A stretch of 13,370 nt of DNA from NCBI GenBank assembly GCA_030049455.1, contig JASIKV010000417.1:1-13370 (forward strand). The letters are read 5' to 3'. The position numbers and the translations under genes are program-made. Positions 12,020 to 13,370 of this stretch are shown here, piece after piece; the stretch's first letter is position 1, and each line of letters begins with the position of its first letter. The notes under the pieces are model-generated. The model searched no databases and was not told the origin of the DNA. It saw only the letters and a list, made by a program, of their open reading frames with translations. The stretch comes from Terriglobia bacterium. GTDB lineage: Bacteria > Acidobacteriota > Terriglobia > UBA7540.

Positions 12020-13288
12020 CTACACCCCCGTCGCGGCGGCGCCGGAGTGTTCCTGCTGCTGGATCCATGACATGACGTTGGCAGGGGGACGCTGTTGACG
12101 GAGCTCGTTGGCCATGAATTTCATGTAAGGGTCGATGTGCTTGAAGAAGAGTTTGTAACCGGCGCAGAGGTAATTGAGCCCGGGCTCGCCGTCGGGTGTC
12201 GAGATGAAACGATGCTTGGGGCATTCACCGTTGCAGGCGAAGCGAACGTCGCACTCACGGCAATAGCGCGGCAGGGAATCGCGCTTATCAAGCCCGAAAG
12301 CGCGCTGCTGGGGTGAATTCACCAGCTCGCGGAGTGGTTGCTCGAGAATATTGCCCAACTTGTTCTCGGGGTAGACGTAGTGGTCGCAGGAGTAGAGGTC
12401 GCCATTGTGTTCAAGCGCCATGGCGGCGCCGCAGGTCGGACGGAAGACGCACAAGCTGGGGATCAAGCCCATCCAGCTTTCCAGCGCGACGTCGAATATC
12501 TGGACATAGTATTGACCCACGTCCTTCCGCACCCACTCGTCGAAAATCTCGCAGAGAAAGACCCCGAACTGTCTCGGCTCAACGGACCAATCGGACACTT
12601 GCGCCGTGTGAGGATCGCGTGGAGCAATCAATACCAGGCCATCGGGGTTTGCCGTCCTGGCCACACGCTCGACGATGGGGATGAACTGCATGAACTGCGC
12701 GCCAATCCCCTTCAGAAATCGATAGACGCGCAGGGCGTGCTGGGAATTTTGGCGGTTCACCACGGTCAGCGCGTTGAATTCCACCCGGTGCTTCTTGAGA
12801 TATCGCAAGCCGCGCATGACGCGCTCGAAGCTGGGCGCTCCGCCCTTGTCTACGCGGTAGAAGTCATGGAGCTCGGCCGGACCGTCGATGGAAATTCCAA
12901 TCAGGAAATTGTTCTCAGCCAGAAACTCGCCCCACTCGTCATCCAGAAGCACGCCATTGGTTTGAAACGCGTTCTCAATCCTTTTTCCATTGGCGTACTT
13001 CCGCTGGATGGCTACGACTTTGCGGAAGAAATCCACTCCGAGCAGCGTGGGCTCGCCGCCCTGCCAGGCAAAGGTAATCGTCGGAGTCTCCTGCGCGGTG
13101 ATGAATTGCGAGATGTACGATTCCAGAACCGGATCGGGCATGGCCCAATCGCGCTTCTGCCCGTAAAGGTTCTCCTTCTCCAGGTAAAAGCAGTAGCGGC
13201 AGTCCAGGTTGCAGATCGGGCCCGTGGGCTTGGCCATCACGTGAAAGGCCGCGGGGACTTTCACCGAGTTTTTGTTGTGCTTCTTCAT
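12020..13288 (-). CDS. Anaerobic sulfatase-maturating enzyme, radical SAM/SPASM
   Basis: This 422-residue radical SAM enzyme should convert an active-site Cys or Ser of a sulfatase into formylglycine without oxygen. The SAM-cluster motif CNLDCRYC (C26, C30, C33) is near the N-terminus, preceded by the family's AKPTGPI. The C-terminal SPASM region has eight cysteines for two auxiliary 4Fe-4S clusters: C280, C286, C301, C343, C346, C352, C356, C375. Their spacing is nearly the same as I recall for the Clostridium perfringens enzyme. FAWQGGEPTLLG and ISIDGPAELHD are typical of the family. The start has GGGG 3-6 nt upstream of the ATG and a promoter-like sequence just before. No sulfatase gene is in the window, so the substrate lies elsewhere. 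Related SPASM enzymes that modify peptides are the main alternative, but length and cysteine pattern favour sulfatase maturation. Confidence 0.92.
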   Translation of the reverse strand: MKKHNKNSVKVPAAFHVMAKPTGPICNLDCRYCFYLEKENLYGQKRDWAMPDPVLESYISQFITAQETPTITFAWQGGEPTLLGVDFFRKVVAIQRKYANGKRIENAFQTNGVLLDDEWGEFLAENNFLIGISIDGPAELHDFYRVDKGGAPSFERVMRGLRYLKKHRVEFNALTVVNRQNSQHALRVYRFLKGIGAQFMQFIPIVERVARTANPDGLVLIAPRDPHTAQVSDWSVEPRQFGVFLCEIFDEWVRKDVGQYYVQIFDVALESWMGLIPSLCVFRPTCGAAMALEHNGDLYSCDHYVYPENKLGNILEQPLRELVNSPQQRAFGLDKRDSLPRYCRECDVRFACNGECPKHRFISTPDGEPGLNYLCAGYKLFFKHIDPYMKFMANELRQQRPPANVMSWIQQQEHSGAAATGV

Positions 13289-13300
13289 TGCCCCAATTGA

Positions 13301-13330
13301 ATTATGAGGTCACAAAGGGGTCAGCATCAA
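13301..13330 (-). promoter_or_regulatory. Candidate promoter of the sulfatase-maturating enzyme gene
   Basis: On the minus strand TTGATG (13330-13325) and CATAAT (13306-13301) are separated by 18 bp. The -10 box matches five of six consensus bases and the -35 four of six. The start codon follows only 12 nt after the -10, so the mRNA leader would be very short. Two direct GGTCA units on the + strand (13308-13312 and 13319-13323), 11 bp apart, lie between the boxes and could be regulator half-sites. Confidence 0.4.
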
Positions 13331-13370
13331 GTGCTGCCGGAAATCGTGAGCAGCCAATTTGCAAACGATA

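Noticed and set aside
12338..13300. A 320-codon open frame on the + strand opposite the sulfatase-maturating enzyme gene
   Set aside because: It mirrors the codon structure of the well-supported radical SAM gene on the other strand and shows no domain or membrane pattern. High-GC genes often leave such open antisense frames.

Overview
The window is a 13.4-kb piece of a bacterial chromosome with high GC content and little mobile DNA. Nearly all genes are on the + strand; only the last reads leftward. The gene content suggests Acidobacteriota (Terriglobia-like). It has a System I cytochrome c maturation (Ccm) operon with variant CcmE and CcmH, a membrane zinc-ribbon protein in the CcmI position, a large Hanks-type Ser/Thr kinase with a proline-rich tail, and small dispersed palindromes ending in TGTAGCG/CGCTACA. 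The phylum is an inference; no rRNA or other taxonomic marker is present.

Positions 1-7207 hold the ccm cluster, in the order ccmE (5' truncated by the window edge), ccmF, ccmH, a CcmI-like zinc-ribbon protein, a secreted/membrane protein with a carboxypeptidase-regulatory-like domain, ccmA, ccmB, ccmC, ccmD. CcmA, CcmB, CcmC and CcmD would load heme onto CcmE. CcmF and CcmH would then attach it to apocytochrome c. No ccmG-type thioredoxin is visible. The CcmE heme-binding motif has Cys where the classical protein has His. CcmH carries a CxCxC cluster instead of the usual LRCxxC. The two extra membrane proteins share a short helical-hairpin motif that resembles the N-terminal part of CcmI.

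Positions 7208-7560 are non-coding, with a nested set of perfect palindromes (AGTAC boxes) followed by a stretch that can fold into several stems. Then come an 843-residue Ser/Thr kinase (7561-10092), which has a seven-fold Thr-containing repeat in its juxtamembrane linker and an unrecognised extracytoplasmic domain, and a STAS-domain anti-sigma-factor-antagonist-like protein (10323-10676) behind a good sigma70-type promoter.

The right end holds a RhaT-family L-rhamnose/proton symporter (10826-11851, +) facing an anaerobic sulfatase-maturating radical SAM enzyme (12020-13288, -). Between these convergent genes lies a 124-bp nested inverted repeat that looks like a non-autonomous mobile element (or a bidirectional terminator) built around one copy of the dispersed TGTAGCG palindrome. 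Two other copies lie inside the ccm operon.
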